Below, piece after piece: positions 1-7,496 of a stretch of 34,414 bases of DNA; the first letter of the stretch is position 1, and every line of letters begins with the position of its first letter. The notes under the pieces were generated by a model that was not told where the DNA came from, did no database searches, and was given only the letters and a program-made list of their open reading frames with translations. The translations under genes and the position numbers were made by a program. Source of the DNA: Gammaproteobacteria bacterium (GTDB taxonomy: Bacteria > Pseudomonadota > Gammaproteobacteria > S144-34); the NCBI GenBank assembly GCA_026989495.1, contig JALSJE010000008.1, positions 1-34,414 of the forward strand. The letters run 5' to 3'.

Positions 1-1074
1 GTCGGCGGGGTTGGGGTTGCTCTGCGAACCGGGCAGAGCACCTCCGTCAGTCCCAGAGAAAATCATGCCTTTGGCGCGAATGTACTCTGCACCGCCGCGC
101 CACTTGCCTTTACGGTAGGTGAGCCCGAACCCCCAACGTGTTCGATCATATTCCCCAGGGTTTTCCTTCGTCAGGGTACGCTTGCCGTCCTGGTACCACA
201 CGAAGAGCTTGAGACCCTGGTAGCGGGCCCCGCGCGGGCCGTGATGGTCCGCCGACCAGGAGGGCGGAGCGAGGTGCGCGCCCGAGGGGAACGGGCTCTT
301 GCCCGGGAGCAGGAGCTCCGACGCCCAGTAGAGATAGAGCTCGCGGTTGTCGTCGTTGTCACCGCGGGTGATGCCGTTGCCGTTGCCGATCATCACGGCG
401 TAAGTGTGCTCCCAGCTCCCGGTGGTGAACCAGTCGAAGAGCTGGATGCCGATGTCGCGGAAGGCGCTGACCGGCCCGTTAGGCCGGTTCACGAAGTCAC
501 CTGGAGCGTCCTGGGACCCGTCCCCGTCGAAGAAGCGCTCCAGCAGGAGCTGGTTGGTGGCGTTGGTGAAGTTGATGTAGTCGAAGACGTGGATGGCTCG
601 CAGGCCCTCGTCCGCGCCCGGCGTCTTGAACTGGCCCACCCGGATGCGCAGCCCCTTGATGTGGTTCAGGGTCACGCTCGCGTCGGTGATCTTCAGGCTG
701 CCGCCACCCTGGCGGGTGATCCCGTTGTTGCCGGACTCGACGAGGAAGAAATAGTTGACCTTGCTGTCGAGCGGGAAACCGGTGCCGCGCACGCCGAAGC
801 GGGCGCGGATGATGTTGAAGCCCGATTCGGACCTGAGGTCCGGGCGGACCTGGTTGAAGATCGCCCGCTGCCCGGCCCAAGGCCCCGCCTGAATGGGCGT
901 GCCGTCGGTCTGCTGATACTCGGGCTGGATGAAGCCCCAGACGCGGGCGCGCGCGGCCGCCCCTGGCGGCTCGGTGCCCTGCATCTTGAGCCAGTTGACG
1001 GCATGGGCCTGTCCGGCCGCCGCCATCCCCCCCAGGCACGCGGCTGCGAGCGCCGTCATACGGAATCGCTTCAT
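1..1074 (-). CDS. Phosphate-selective-porin-like outer membrane protein, 3' end beyond the window
   Basis: An open frame of 358 codons starts at an ATG at 1074 and runs off the left edge without a stop, so the C-terminus is missing. Residues 1-25 form a clear Sec signal peptide (basic MKRFR, hydrophobic core, cleavage after AHA). The mature part alternates short aromatic/hydrophobic strands with Gly/Asn/Asp turns. It contains stretches such as FNIIRARFGVRGT, GLRIRVGQFKTP and FTTGSWEHTYAVMIGNGNG, which resemble the beta-barrel strands of OprO/OprP-type (phosphate-selective) porins. A Shine-Dalgarno-like GGGAGGAG lies just upstream. It follows the DsrE gene after a 49-bp gap and is probably cotranscribed with it. 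Substrate is unknown; the family label does not prove phosphate transport. Barrel-porin call fairly sure, subfamily less so. Confidence 0.72.
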   Translation of the reverse strand, partial: MKRFRMTALAAACLGGMAAAGQAHAVNWLKMQGTEPPGAAARARVWGFIQPEYQQTDGTPIQAGPWAGQRAIFNQVRPDLRSESGFNIIRARFGVRGTGFPLDSKVNYFFLVESGNNGITRQGGGSLKITDASVTLNHIKGLRIRVGQFKTPGADEGLRAIHVFDYINFTNATNQLLLERFFDGDGSQDAPGDFVNRPNGPVSAFRDIGIQLFDWFTTGSWEHTYAVMIGNGNGITRGDNDDNRELYLYWASELLLPGKSPFPSGAHLAPPSWSADHHGPRGARYQGLKLFVWYQDGKRTLTKENPGEYDRTRWGFGLTYRKGKWRGGAEYIRAKGMIFSGTDGGALPGSQSNPNPAD

Positions 1075-1123
1075 GTCCACTCCTCCCTCGGCATGCTGAA
1101 CAGGTTCGGTCGTCGCACCGAAG

Positions 1124-1570
1124 TCAGGGCTTGACCAGGATGTAGCCCTTCTGCACGAGCTCGATGATGCGCGCCACGCCTGCACTCACGCGTGTGGCCT
1201 GCGGCACCAGCTCTGGCTCGGCGCCGAGCTTCTTGGTCATCTTGCGCATGGTGTTGTTGCAGGCGGCGAAGCGCACGCCGTTGTCGGCGAGCCCTTTCAC
1301 GCGCCCGCGGTTGATGTTGTCGGCGAACAGCAGCCGAAGCCCGGGTCCGAAGGCGACGATCTCGATGTCCAGCCTGTCTGGCCCATAGTGCTTCAGAAGG
1401 TTGTTGGCCACGTTGAGCACCAGCGTCTGCTTGCCAGGCTGAGGGTCGCTGATCTGGAGCACCACCTTGACGTCGGCGAACGGCTTCTCCTCCGCCGCGG
1501 TGGCCACCTGCCCCAGCCCCGCGGCGAGCGGCGCGAGGGCGACGAGCGCGAGCAGCTTTCTTCTGAGCAT
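1124..1570 (-). CDS. Exported DsrE-family protein
   Basis: The 148-residue protein starts at the ATG at 1570, which has a strong ribosome site (GGAGGAG, 5 bases upstream). A longer reading from 1642 is open but would bury the signal peptide. Residues 1-26 are a Sec signal peptide (MLRRK, then a hydrophobic core, cleavage near ATA-AEE). Residues 34-148 match the DsrE/DsrF-like fold: a first strand VKVVLQISD, a middle strand LDIEIVAFGPGLRLL, then FAACNNTMRK with the family's conserved cysteine (Cys104), and an ending KGYILVKP. DsrE-family proteins carry or sense sulfane sulfur on this cysteine; a periplasmic member is inferred here, not proven. It heads an operon with the porin and shares fold and C-terminal signature with the second half of the anti-sigma factor at 2513-3247. 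Confidence 0.88.
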   Translation of the reverse strand: MLRRKLLALVALAPLAAGLGQVATAAEEKPFADVKVVLQISDPQPGKQTLVLNVANNLLKHYGPDRLDIEIVAFGPGLRLLFADNINRGRVKGLADNGVRFAACNNTMRKMTKKLGAEPELVPQATRVSAGVARIIELVQKGYILVKP

Positions 1571-1649
1571 GGAGACTCCTCCGTCCACGAACAGCACGAG
1601 ACGAAACCGGCAGGGCGCCCTGCGGCGCATCCCGCCGCTCATTGCTAGA

Positions 1650-1676
1650 AGACGCGCGAGCCCGGAGCCTTATTCC
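1650..1676 (-). promoter_or_regulatory. Predicted ECF-sigma promoter of the dsrE-porin operon
   Basis: Read on the minus strand there is GGAATAA (1676-1670), exactly 16 bases, then GTCT (1653-1650). This is the architecture of ECF/sigma-E promoters (GGAA-type -35, GTC-containing -10). It lies 80 bases upstream of the DsrE start codon. The divergent sigma gene has the same two boxes with the same spacing, which is the main reason to believe both. Confidence 0.7.
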
Positions 1677-1732
1677 CCTCCGGTGCGGATCTCCTGCCCG
1701 CCGGGGCCGGCCCTGGCGCACGTCGGGCGGGC

Positions 1733-1759
1733 GGAATAATATGGACGGCGGGCGCGTCT
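1733..1759 (+). promoter_or_regulatory. Predicted autoregulatory ECF-sigma promoter of the sigma/anti-sigma operon
   Basis: GGAATAA (1733-1739), 16 bases, GTCT (1756-1759, continuing CAAA). It duplicates the divergent promoter at 1676-1650 in both boxes and in spacing. Transcription would begin near 1766, giving a leader of about 100 bases before the sigma factor start at 1870. Positive autoregulation by the encoded ECF factor is the usual arrangement in this family and is inferred here. Confidence 0.7.
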
Positions 1760-1869
1760 CAAATGTCGGGAGAGGTGCGGGAGGCGCCGGCGCCCCCGAC
1801 CCAGGGACGGGACGAGACCACAACATGCAGAACCACCGGCAGGTGGCGCGCGGGGAAGGAGGAGCAGCG

Positions 1870-2454
1870 ATGGGTCCCGTCGAGCGGCTGCGCCGGATTC
1901 GCGCCGTGCGCCGGCATCTGGAACGCCGGCGTGAAACGCTCTACCGGCTCGCCTACGCCTGGTGCGACGATCCGTTCCTGGCCGACGACCTGGTGCAGCA
2001 GGCCGCGGCCAAGGCCCTGCAGAACGCGGGCCAGTTGCGCTGCGTGGAGCAGGTCGGACATTGGATGGTCCGCATCCTCTCCAACTGCTGGCGGGACCAC
2101 CTCCGGCGCTCGGGCCGCGAGACGGGCGGGGAGGCGGCCCGTGCCTGGGCCGAGTCGGCCTCGCCGGAAGGGGAGTGCGAGCGCGAGGCGACGGTGCGGC
2201 GGGTGCGTGCGGCGCTGGGGCGGCTCACGCCCGATCAGCGCCAGGTCGTCACTCTCGTCGACCTCGAGGGCTATTCCTATGCCGAGGCGGCAGAGGTCCT
2301 AGGGGTCCCCATCGGCACGGTGATGAGCCGCCTGTGCCGTGGGCGCAGGCTGCTGCGGCAGGCACTGCTGCAGGAGGAGACGCGTGACGAGGATGCGATA
2401 GGGGACACGGGGCGACGACGAAGTCGCGTCGCCGTGGTGCGACGGATCCGATAG
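1870..2454 (+). CDS. ECF (sigma-70 family, group 4) RNA polymerase sigma factor
   Basis: A 194-residue protein starting at the ATG at 1870, chosen because AGGAGG sits 7 bases upstream; the frame is open back to 1642 but that part is low-complexity. Region 2 spans about residues 22-85 (ETLYRLAYAWCDDPFLADDLVQ, then WMVRILSNCWRDHLRR). Region 4 spans about 112-165 (LTPDQRQVVTLVDLEGYSYAEAAEVLGVPIGTVMSRLCRGR), a classic ECF helix-turn-helix. There is no region 3, as expected for the group. The last 25 residues are basic and unlike the family core. It is followed 58 bases later by a membrane anti-sigma factor, so it is presumably held inactive at the membrane until a periplasmic signal is sensed. 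The two GGAATAA-N16-GTCT promoters in the preceding intergenic region are its likely targets. Confidence 0.93.
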   Translation: MGPVERLRRIRAVRRHLERRRETLYRLAYAWCDDPFLADDLVQQAAAKALQNAGQLRCVEQVGHWMVRILSNCWRDHLRRSGRETGGEAARAWAESASPEGECEREATVRRVRAALGRLTPDQRQVVTLVDLEGYSYAEAAEVLGVPIGTVMSRLCRGRRLLRQALLQEETRDEDAIGDTGRRRSRVAVVRRIR

Positions 2455-2512
2455 ACGAAGATCCGCGCATCGGACAGCAGCGGCTCCAGACGGCACCAGG
2501 GAGACCACGACG

Positions 2513-3247
2513 ATGAGGCAGGAAGTCGCTTTCGACCGCGCTCCCTCGGAGGAGCGGCTGAACGCGTTCGTGGACGGCGAGCTCGATGGCGAGGACCACG
2601 CCCAGATGCAGCGGCTGGTCTGCGAGGACGCAGAGGTGGCCCGTGCCGTCTGTGAGCTGCGCACGGTCAAGGAGCTGGTTCGCTCGGCCTACGTGGGGGT
2701 CTGCCCCCCAGGTGGCCGCTCCTACCGCCTGCTCCCCGCGCCGCCCCGGCGCGGCATCCGCGGCATCGCCGCGGCGCTGGCCCTCCTCGCGGCGGGTGCC
2801 CTGGCTGGCTGGTTGGCGCGGGATGCCCTCGTGGAGCGCGAGATCAGCGGCCTGCAGGCGATCGCCCTCGCCCCGATGGCCGAGACGCGCCGGATCATAC
2901 TTCATGTCAGCTCGAACGACCCCGCCCGTTTCGAGGCAGCCCTCGACGACACCGAGCGTCTCCTGCGGGCCAGCCGCGACGAGGGGCGCGTGGTGCAGGT
3001 GGAGATCGTGGCCAATACCGAGGGCCTGAAGCTCCTGCGCATGGCCCATGCGCCTTACGTGGCGCGGTTGCGCGCCCTGGCCCGGCGCTACCACAACGTG
3101 CGCATCTTGGCGTGCAGCCGCACCATCGAGAAGTTCCGGCTCATGGGGGTCGACATCCGGCTCGTGCCTGAGGCGCAGGTGATACCCGGCGCCCTCGAGC
3201 GCATCGTGGACCGGCTCCAGCAGGGCTGGGTCTACATCAAGGTCTGA
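2513..3247 (+). CDS. Transmembrane anti-sigma factor with a C-terminal DsrE-like domain
   Basis: The 244-residue protein has three parts. Residues 10-60 resemble the cytoplasmic anti-sigma domain (EERLNAFVDGELDGED, then HAQMQRLVCEDAEVARAV); the His-x3-Cys-x2-Cys zinc motif of ZAS anti-sigma factors is not complete. Residues 81-101 are one Ala/Leu-rich transmembrane helix preceded by Arg residues, placing the N-terminus inside and the C-terminus in the periplasm. Residues 126-244 look like a DsrE domain: strand RRIILHVSSND, strand VVQVEIVANTEGLKLLRM, then ILACSRTIEKFRLMG with the conserved cysteine (Cys201), and the ending QQGWVYIKV. The exported DsrE protein encoded divergently has the same elements in the same order. 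The fusion suggests that the signal is a sulfur or redox state of Cys201 or binding of the exported DsrE. Domain calls are by eye; the function is inferred. Confidence 0.82.
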   Translation: MRQEVAFDRAPSEERLNAFVDGELDGEDHAQMQRLVCEDAEVARAVCELRTVKELVRSAYVGVCPPGGRSYRLLPAPPRRGIRGIAAALALLAAGALAGWLARDALVEREISGLQAIALAPMAETRRIILHVSSNDPARFEAALDDTERLLRASRDEGRVVQVEIVANTEGLKLLRMAHAPYVARLRALARRYHNVRILACSRTIEKFRLMGVDIRLVPEAQVIPGALERIVDRLQQGWVYIKV

Positions 3248-3276
3248 GCCCCGCGGCACCGCGGGCGGACATCGCC

Positions 3277-3516
3277 TCAAAGGCTCTCCAGGATACGCCG
3301 GCGGATGGCCCGGCACTCCTCGTCCGTGATGAGCTCCTGCTCGTGCAGGCGCCGCAGCCGCCGGAGCCGGCGGGCGACGGGGTCCTCCGCACCCGCCTGC
3401 GTGCCACGCGCCGGTGCGGCGCCGGCCGTCCGCGCAGCACCACCCGACAGTGCTTCGCGGTCATTCTGGTTTTCCTTGAGTCGAAAGGGATGGAGGGTCT
3501 GAAAAATCGCGATTTT
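3277..3516 (-). pseudogene. Headless SHOCT-like gene remnant
   Basis: On the minus strand a 79-codon open stretch ends at a TGA at 3279-3277. Its last 30 residues (RRLRRLRRLHEQELITDEE, then CRAIRRRILESL) fit the SHOCT short C-terminal module: a Leu-spaced helix, an E-L-I-T-D-E-E turn and a second helix. The frame has no ATG, GTG or TTG start. Upstream it reads straight through a 36-bp perfect palindrome to a TGA. It looks like the 3' end of a gene whose front was replaced by the hairpin element. It could also be chance. The hairpin just after the anti-sigma gene (3250-3256 with 3259-3265) shows no T-run. Confidence 0.4.
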
Positions 3517-3678
3517 TCAGACCCTCCCCGCGGCCACGGACGGCCGCGGGATGGCCCATGCACAGGGAAGTGCATGACGATACGACGAAAAATCGAAATG
3601 GAACGCGAAGCACCTCAGCGCTGATCAATCCGCGAAGCGGATTGATCAGAGTTTCCGGATGATAGGCCTTCCAGAAGG
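3492..3678. repeat. Cluster of strong inverted repeats
   Basis: Five inverted repeats lie nose to tail in a stretch visibly richer in A and T than its surroundings. These are: a perfect 36-bp palindrome (3492-3527); CCCGCGGCC/GGCCGCGGG (3527-3535 and 3542-3550); CATGCAC/GTGCATG (3557-3563 and 3570-3576); a 13-bp stem with a GAA loop (3621-3633 and 3637-3649); and GCCTT/AAGGC (about 3666-3678). The 3621-3649 hairpin lies 41 bases past the M48 stop codon and may stop transcription from that operon, although no T-run follows. The rest looks like an extragenic repeat element. Together with the remnant above this accounts for the gene-free interval 3248-3689. Confidence 0.65.
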
Positions 3679-3689
3679 CTTCTCGCCCC

Positions 3690-4754
3690 TCAGGTGGGAT
3701 CGTGGGCGAGGATGGCGCGGATGCGGTCCTCGGTGAGGGGATGGGTGGAGAGCCAGCCGGGGAGGTCGGGGCAGCCGCCGTCGCCGCCGGCCGCTTTCCT
3801 GTCGCCGCCTTCGGCCGCGGGCGCGGCGCAGGCATTGGCCTCGATGCGCCCGAGGGCGCTGGCGAGCAGCGCGGGTTCCAGGCCCTCGGCACGCAGGAGC
3901 CGCACGGCCCAGGCGTCGGCCTCGCGCTCCATGGCGCGCGAGTAGCCGAGCTCGACGAGCATCACGGGGAGCGAGGCGAGCAGCCCCGTCACGCCCGACA
4001 GGTCGCCCGCGAGCATGAACACCGCCGTGGTCAGGATGCCGTGCTGCAGGGTCTCCCGCAGGGCGTGGCGGTGGGCGAGGTGGCCGAGCTCGTGGGCGGC
4101 GACGGCCAGCACCTGCCCGTCGCCGTCCAGGATCTCCACCAGCCGGTCGGTAAGGACGATGTCGCCGGAGGGCAGCGCGAAGGCGTTGGCCGTCCCGCCC
4201 ATGCGCCGGAAGCGCACGCGCACCGTGTAGCCCGGCGCGTGGCGGGCGGCGAGCGCCTCGATGCGGGCGGCCAGCGCCGCGCGGCGGCCGGGGTCGAGGC
4301 GGCTCGGGGCGAACAGGCGCCCGTCCATCCAGCGCAGCGCCTCGCGGCCGCTCGCGGCGAGCAGCTCGGGCGGCAGCCGCTCGGCGGCGGCGCGGGCCAC
4401 GGCCGGCACGCCCCAGCGCACCGCCCCGTAGACGGCGGCGGCGGTGACGAGCAGCGCGGCGAGCGCCCAGGGCAGGCGCGACTCCAGCCGCCGGACGAAG
4501 GCCGTCCGCCGCGGCAGCAGCGCGGCGAGCCCCGGCGTCTCGGGCGCCTCGAACAGGCCGCCGCCGGGAAAGCGCACGAGCCAGGGGGTGCCGCCCACGC
4601 CGGGGGTGACCTCCAGGGCGTCCACCGCGGCGGGCCCAGCGAGCAGGGCGCCGTGGCCGTCGCGCACGCTCCAGCGGTCCGCCTCGCGCTCGAGCCAGGC
4701 GGGGAGGCCGCGGGTGCCGCGGCCGTCGAGGAAGCGCCCGTCGGCGACGCGCAC
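3690..4754 (-). CDS. M48-family membrane metalloprotease
   Basis: 354 residues from a GTG start (4754) with GGGGAGG upstream. One transmembrane helix lies at about 95-113. The peptidase domain carries the zinc motif HELGH (221-225) and the third-ligand region SRAMEREAD (glutamate 278), both intact, followed by the family's STHPLTEDRI segment near the C-terminus. The first 90 residues are a separate small domain ([17 protein letters not shown], then PGVGGTPWLVRFPGGG) that resembles no protease. The gene starts 12 bases after the stop of the DUF898 gene, so the two are cotranscribed. That pairing suggests membrane-protein quality control, as for other M48 enzymes, but the substrate is unknown. 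Confidence 0.9.
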   Translation of the reverse strand: MRVADGRFLDGRGTRGLPAWLEREADRWSVRDGHGALLAGPAAVDALEVTPGVGGTPWLVRFPGGGLFEAPETPGLAALLPRRTAFVRRLESRLPWALAALLVTAAAVYGAVRWGVPAVARAAAERLPPELLAASGREALRWMDGRLFAPSRLDPGRRAALAARIEALAARHAPGYTVRVRFRRMGGTANAFALPSGDIVLTDRLVEILDGDGQVLAVAAHELGHLAHRHALRETLQHGILTTAVFMLAGDLSGVTGLLASLPVMLVELGYSRAMEREADAWAVRLLRAEGLEPALLASALGRIEANACAAPAAEGGDRKAAGGDGGCPDLPGWLSTHPLTEDRIRAILAHDPT

Positions 4755-4766
4755 GGGCGCCTCCCC

Positions 4767-5852
4767 TCAGAATCCCACCTCGAGACCGAGGGCCTCGCCC
4801 ACCTCGTCGCCCACGGCGCCAACCTGTCCGGCGTCCTGGGCGGCGACGAAGCCCTCCAGGTCGCCCCGGACCTCGAGCGCCAGGTGGTCGGCGAGGTAGC
4901 GCGCCGTGCGCACGGCGGCCCAGGGCCAGAAGAGGCCCAGGGTGAGAATGAGCCCGAGGGTGTTGCCGAGCTGCAGCCTGAGGAAGGGGCCCAGCCGGAA
5001 GCGGCTGCGCAGCCGGTGCGGGCCGATGCGCAGGTGCCCGTAGCGCAGGTTCATGCGCCCGACGGCGACCAGCGCCATGGCCAGCACCAGGGCCAAGAGC
5101 CAGAGCCCCATCGCCAGCGCGCCCGCGGCGGCGAAGGCGGCCCCTGGCTCGGCGCCACCCTCCGGCCGGGCCACGAGGACGAGCGTCACGAACGCGGCCA
5201 GGCCGGCCAGGCCGATGGCGGCCGCCGTGAGCCACAGCCGCCAGTAGGGCCCGAGGCGGGCCTCGTGGTGGATGCGGGTGGTGCCGAAGCGGGCCCGGCC
5301 GACGGTGAAGCGGTCCTGCTCGCGCAGCATCACCGGACCGAGCAGCCCCAGCGTGACCTGGGCGAGGAAGGGCCAGAGGAGATAGGCGGTGAGGGCCTCC
5401 ACATAGCGGCCGTCGAAGCCGAAGCGCACGCCGCGCCAGGCGGAGTTGCGCGCCCGGAAGGCGAGCGAGCGGCAGATCAGCCACGGCACCAGCGGCAGGA
5501 AGGCCAGACCCAGCAGCAGGCCCAGCGCGGGGCTGGCCGCGTTCGCCGCCATCCAGGCGAGCACGACCAGCAGGGCCACGAGGCGGCCGCGGAAGATCAC
5601 CCAGGGATCGGCGAGATACGCGAAGCGCGAGCCGGCGAGCTCGGTGGCTCCGTAGAAGTAGCGGTTGGTGCGGACCTTGGCCCAGGGCGACCACAGCCCG
5701 AGCGTGAGGATCGTGAGCGCCACGTTCACGATCCAGATCCGGAAGTAGCTCCAGCCGTCGCCGTGGAAGCCCAGCGGCTCGACGCGCGCCGGCACGGCCT
5801 CCCCCACCGCGCGCTCGCCCGCGGGCGCGGTGCGGTCCTGCATGCCGTCCAT
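4767..5852 (-). CDS. DUF898 (YjgN-like) inner membrane protein
   Basis: 361 residues from the ATG at 5852, supported by an AGGGGAG ribosome site; the open frame extends upstream but is low-complexity. The protein is polytopic with about six to eight hydrophobic segments. It contains two copies of the family hallmark: FRIWIVNVALTILTLGLW with SPWAKVRTNRYFYGATEL near the N-terminus, and LGNTLGLILTLGLFWPWA with AVRTARYLADHL near the C-terminus. This internal duplication is typical of YjgN/DUF898 proteins. Function is unknown in the family. It leads a two-gene operon with the M48 protease, whose start codon lies 12 bases downstream. Confidence 0.88.
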   Translation of the reverse strand: MDGMQDRTAPAGERAVGEAVPARVEPLGFHGDGWSYFRIWIVNVALTILTLGLWSPWAKVRTNRYFYGATELAGSRFAYLADPWVIFRGRLVALLVVLAWMAANAASPALGLLLGLAFLPLVPWLICRSLAFRARNSAWRGVRFGFDGRYVEALTAYLLWPFLAQVTLGLLGPVMLREQDRFTVGRARFGTTRIHHEARLGPYWRLWLTAAAIGLAGLAAFVTLVLVARPEGGAEPGAAFAAAGALAMGLWLLALVLAMALVAVGRMNLRYGHLRIGPHRLRSRFRLGPFLRLQLGNTLGLILTLGLFWPWAAVRTARYLADHLALEVRGDLEGFVAAQDAGQVGAVGDEVGEALGLEVGF

Positions 5853-5996
5853 GCGGTTCTCCCCTGTGCCGGATTCCGTCCGCGCGGCCTTTCCCGGCGG
5901 CCCCGGAGCGCCTCCCCCGCGCGCTTCCCGCCTCCGGCGCCGCCCCGCGCGCCGCAAGCCTGTCACACCCCGGACAGCCGGGATGTGAACGGCGTC

Positions 5997-7496
5997 TCAG
6001 TCCGAAGGGGTTCCGGCCCCGGGCGGGCCGACGATCACGGTGACCATGCGGCCGGGGCGGAGCCGGCGGCGGAAGGCCTCGCGCACCTGGGCGGCCGTGA
6101 CGGCCTCGACGCGCTCGTTGAAGCGCTCGAGCCAGTCGAGCGGCAGGCCGTAGAAGCCGATCATGGCCACGTACTCCGTGATGCGGCGGTTGGAGTCGAT
6201 GCGCAGCGGGAAGCCGCCCGTGATGTTGCGCTTGGCGGCGACGAGCTCGGCCTCGGTGGGGCCCTCGCGCACGAAGCGCTCGAGCTCGGCGCGCAGCACC
6301 GCCAGCGCCTCGGCGGCCTGCCGGGCCTCGGTCTGGAGGGCGGCGACGAAGGGGCCCTCGGCCGACATGGGGAAGAAGTAGCTGTAGACGCTGTAGGAGA
6401 GCCCGCGCGCCTCGCGCACGGCCTTGAACAGCCGCGAGGTGAGGCCCGAGCCCCCGAGGACGTGGTTGCCCACGTAGAGGGCGAAGTAGTCGGGGTCGCC
6501 GCGGCGCATGCCGGGCTGGCCCACCCAGACGTGGGCCTGGGCCGATGGGTGGGCGATCCGGACGGTGCGCGCGCGTGCGAGCGGCCGCACCGGCGGCAGC
6601 GGCGGGGCGGGCTCGCCCGCGGGCAGGCCGGCGACGATGCGGCGGGCGAGCCGCTCGGCGGCGGTGCGGTCGAGGTCGCCCACGATGGCGACGACGGCGT
6701 TGCGCGCCACGTACCAGCGGCGGTGGAAGGCGACCACGTCCTCGCGCGTGAGCGCGCGCACCGACTCGGGCGTGCCGCCCGGGGGCGAGGCGTAGGGGTG
6801 GTCGCCATAGACCGCGCGGTAGAAGGCGCGCTCGGCGAGCTCGCCGGGGCGCTGGAGCGCGATGCGCAGCCCCACCTCCATGCGCGCGCGCTGGCGCTCG
6901 AAGTCGGCGGGCCGGAAGTCGGGCCGGGCGATCACGTCGGCGAGCACGCCGTAGGCCACCTCGGCCAGCCGCGGCTCCGAGAGGGTGCGCAGGGAGACGA
7001 CGGCCATGTCGCGCAGCGACTCGGTGCCGAGGACGGCGCCGACGCCCTCCAGGGCCTCGGCGATGGCGTCGGCGCTGCGCCCGCCGGCGCCCTGGTCCAG
7101 GAGGGCGGCGGTGAGGGCGGCGAGCCCCGCCTTGCCGCCGTCGCGGGCCGAGCCTGCGGCGAAGACCACGCGCACGTCCACCATGGGGAGCTCCCGCGTC
7201 TCGACGAAGTAGACGCGCGCGCCGTTGGGGGTGGTCCAGTGCTGGATGCGGGGCGCGGCGGCCGGCGCCGCGGGCACGGGCGCGGAGCGAAGCGGAGCGC
7301 AGTCGCGGCCCGCCGGCGCGCGCCCGCAGGCGGGAGACCGCTCCCCAGCTCCCTTCCCGGAACCGGCTATCTCGACGTCGGCCACGGCCCCGGCGGGCGG
7401 CGCCGGGGCGGGCTCCGCCCCCTCGTTCCGGGCGAGCGTCGTGCAGCCGGCCGCGAGCGCGGCGAGCAGCAGGGCGACGAGGCGCAGCGGGCGCAT
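5997..7496 (-). CDS. M16 peptidase-like lipoprotein, non-catalytic partner
   Basis: 499 residues from the ATG at 7496, which shares one base with the stop of the upstream M16 gene (TGATG). Residues 1-19 are a lipoprotein signal ending in the lipobox LAAGC, so the mature protein is lipid-anchored at Cys19. The M16 fold is plain (LPMVDVRVVFAAGSARDGG, then GLAALTAALLDQGA), but the zinc motif HxxEH is missing at the position where LAALTA occurs. This is therefore the inactive half of a two-subunit M16B pair. The C-terminal half carries the usual LGGSGLTSRLFKAVREARGLSYSV segment. A Pro/Ala/Arg-rich linker at about residues 45-75 seems to be an added block (see findings). Confidence 0.92.
   Translation of the reverse strand: MRPLRLVALLLAALAAGCTTLARNEGAEPAPAPPAGAVADVEIAGSGKGAGERSPACGRAPAGRDCAPLRSAPVPAAPAAAPRIQHWTTPNGARVYFVETRELPMVDVRVVFAAGSARDGGKAGLAALTAALLDQGAGGRSADAIAEALEGVGAVLGTESLRDMAVVSLRTLSEPRLAEVAYGVLADVIARPDFRPADFERQRARMEVGLRIALQRPGELAERAFYRAVYGDHPYASPPGGTPESVRALTREDVVAFHRRWYVARNAVVAIVGDLDRTAAERLARRIVAGLPAGEPAPPLPPVRPLARARTVRIAHPSAQAHVWVGQPGMRRGDPDYFALYVGNHVLGGSGLTSRLFKAVREARGLSYSVYSYFFPMSAEGPFVAALQTEARQAAEALAVLRAELERFVREGPTEAELVAAKRNITGGFPLRIDSNRRITEYVAMIGFYGLPLDWLERFNERVEAVTAAQVREAFRRRLRPGRMVTVIVGPPGAGTPSD

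Noticed and set aside
1642-1869. Longer N-terminus of the ECF sigma factor from the ATG at 1642
   Set aside because: It would begin upstream of the predicted promoter, is low-complexity, and lacks a ribosome site; 1870 has AGGAGG.
3461-3892. Minus-strand 143-codon frame crossing the M48 stop and the hairpin cluster
   Set aside because: It overlaps the M48 coding region in another frame and is partly coded by hairpins; no domain is visible.
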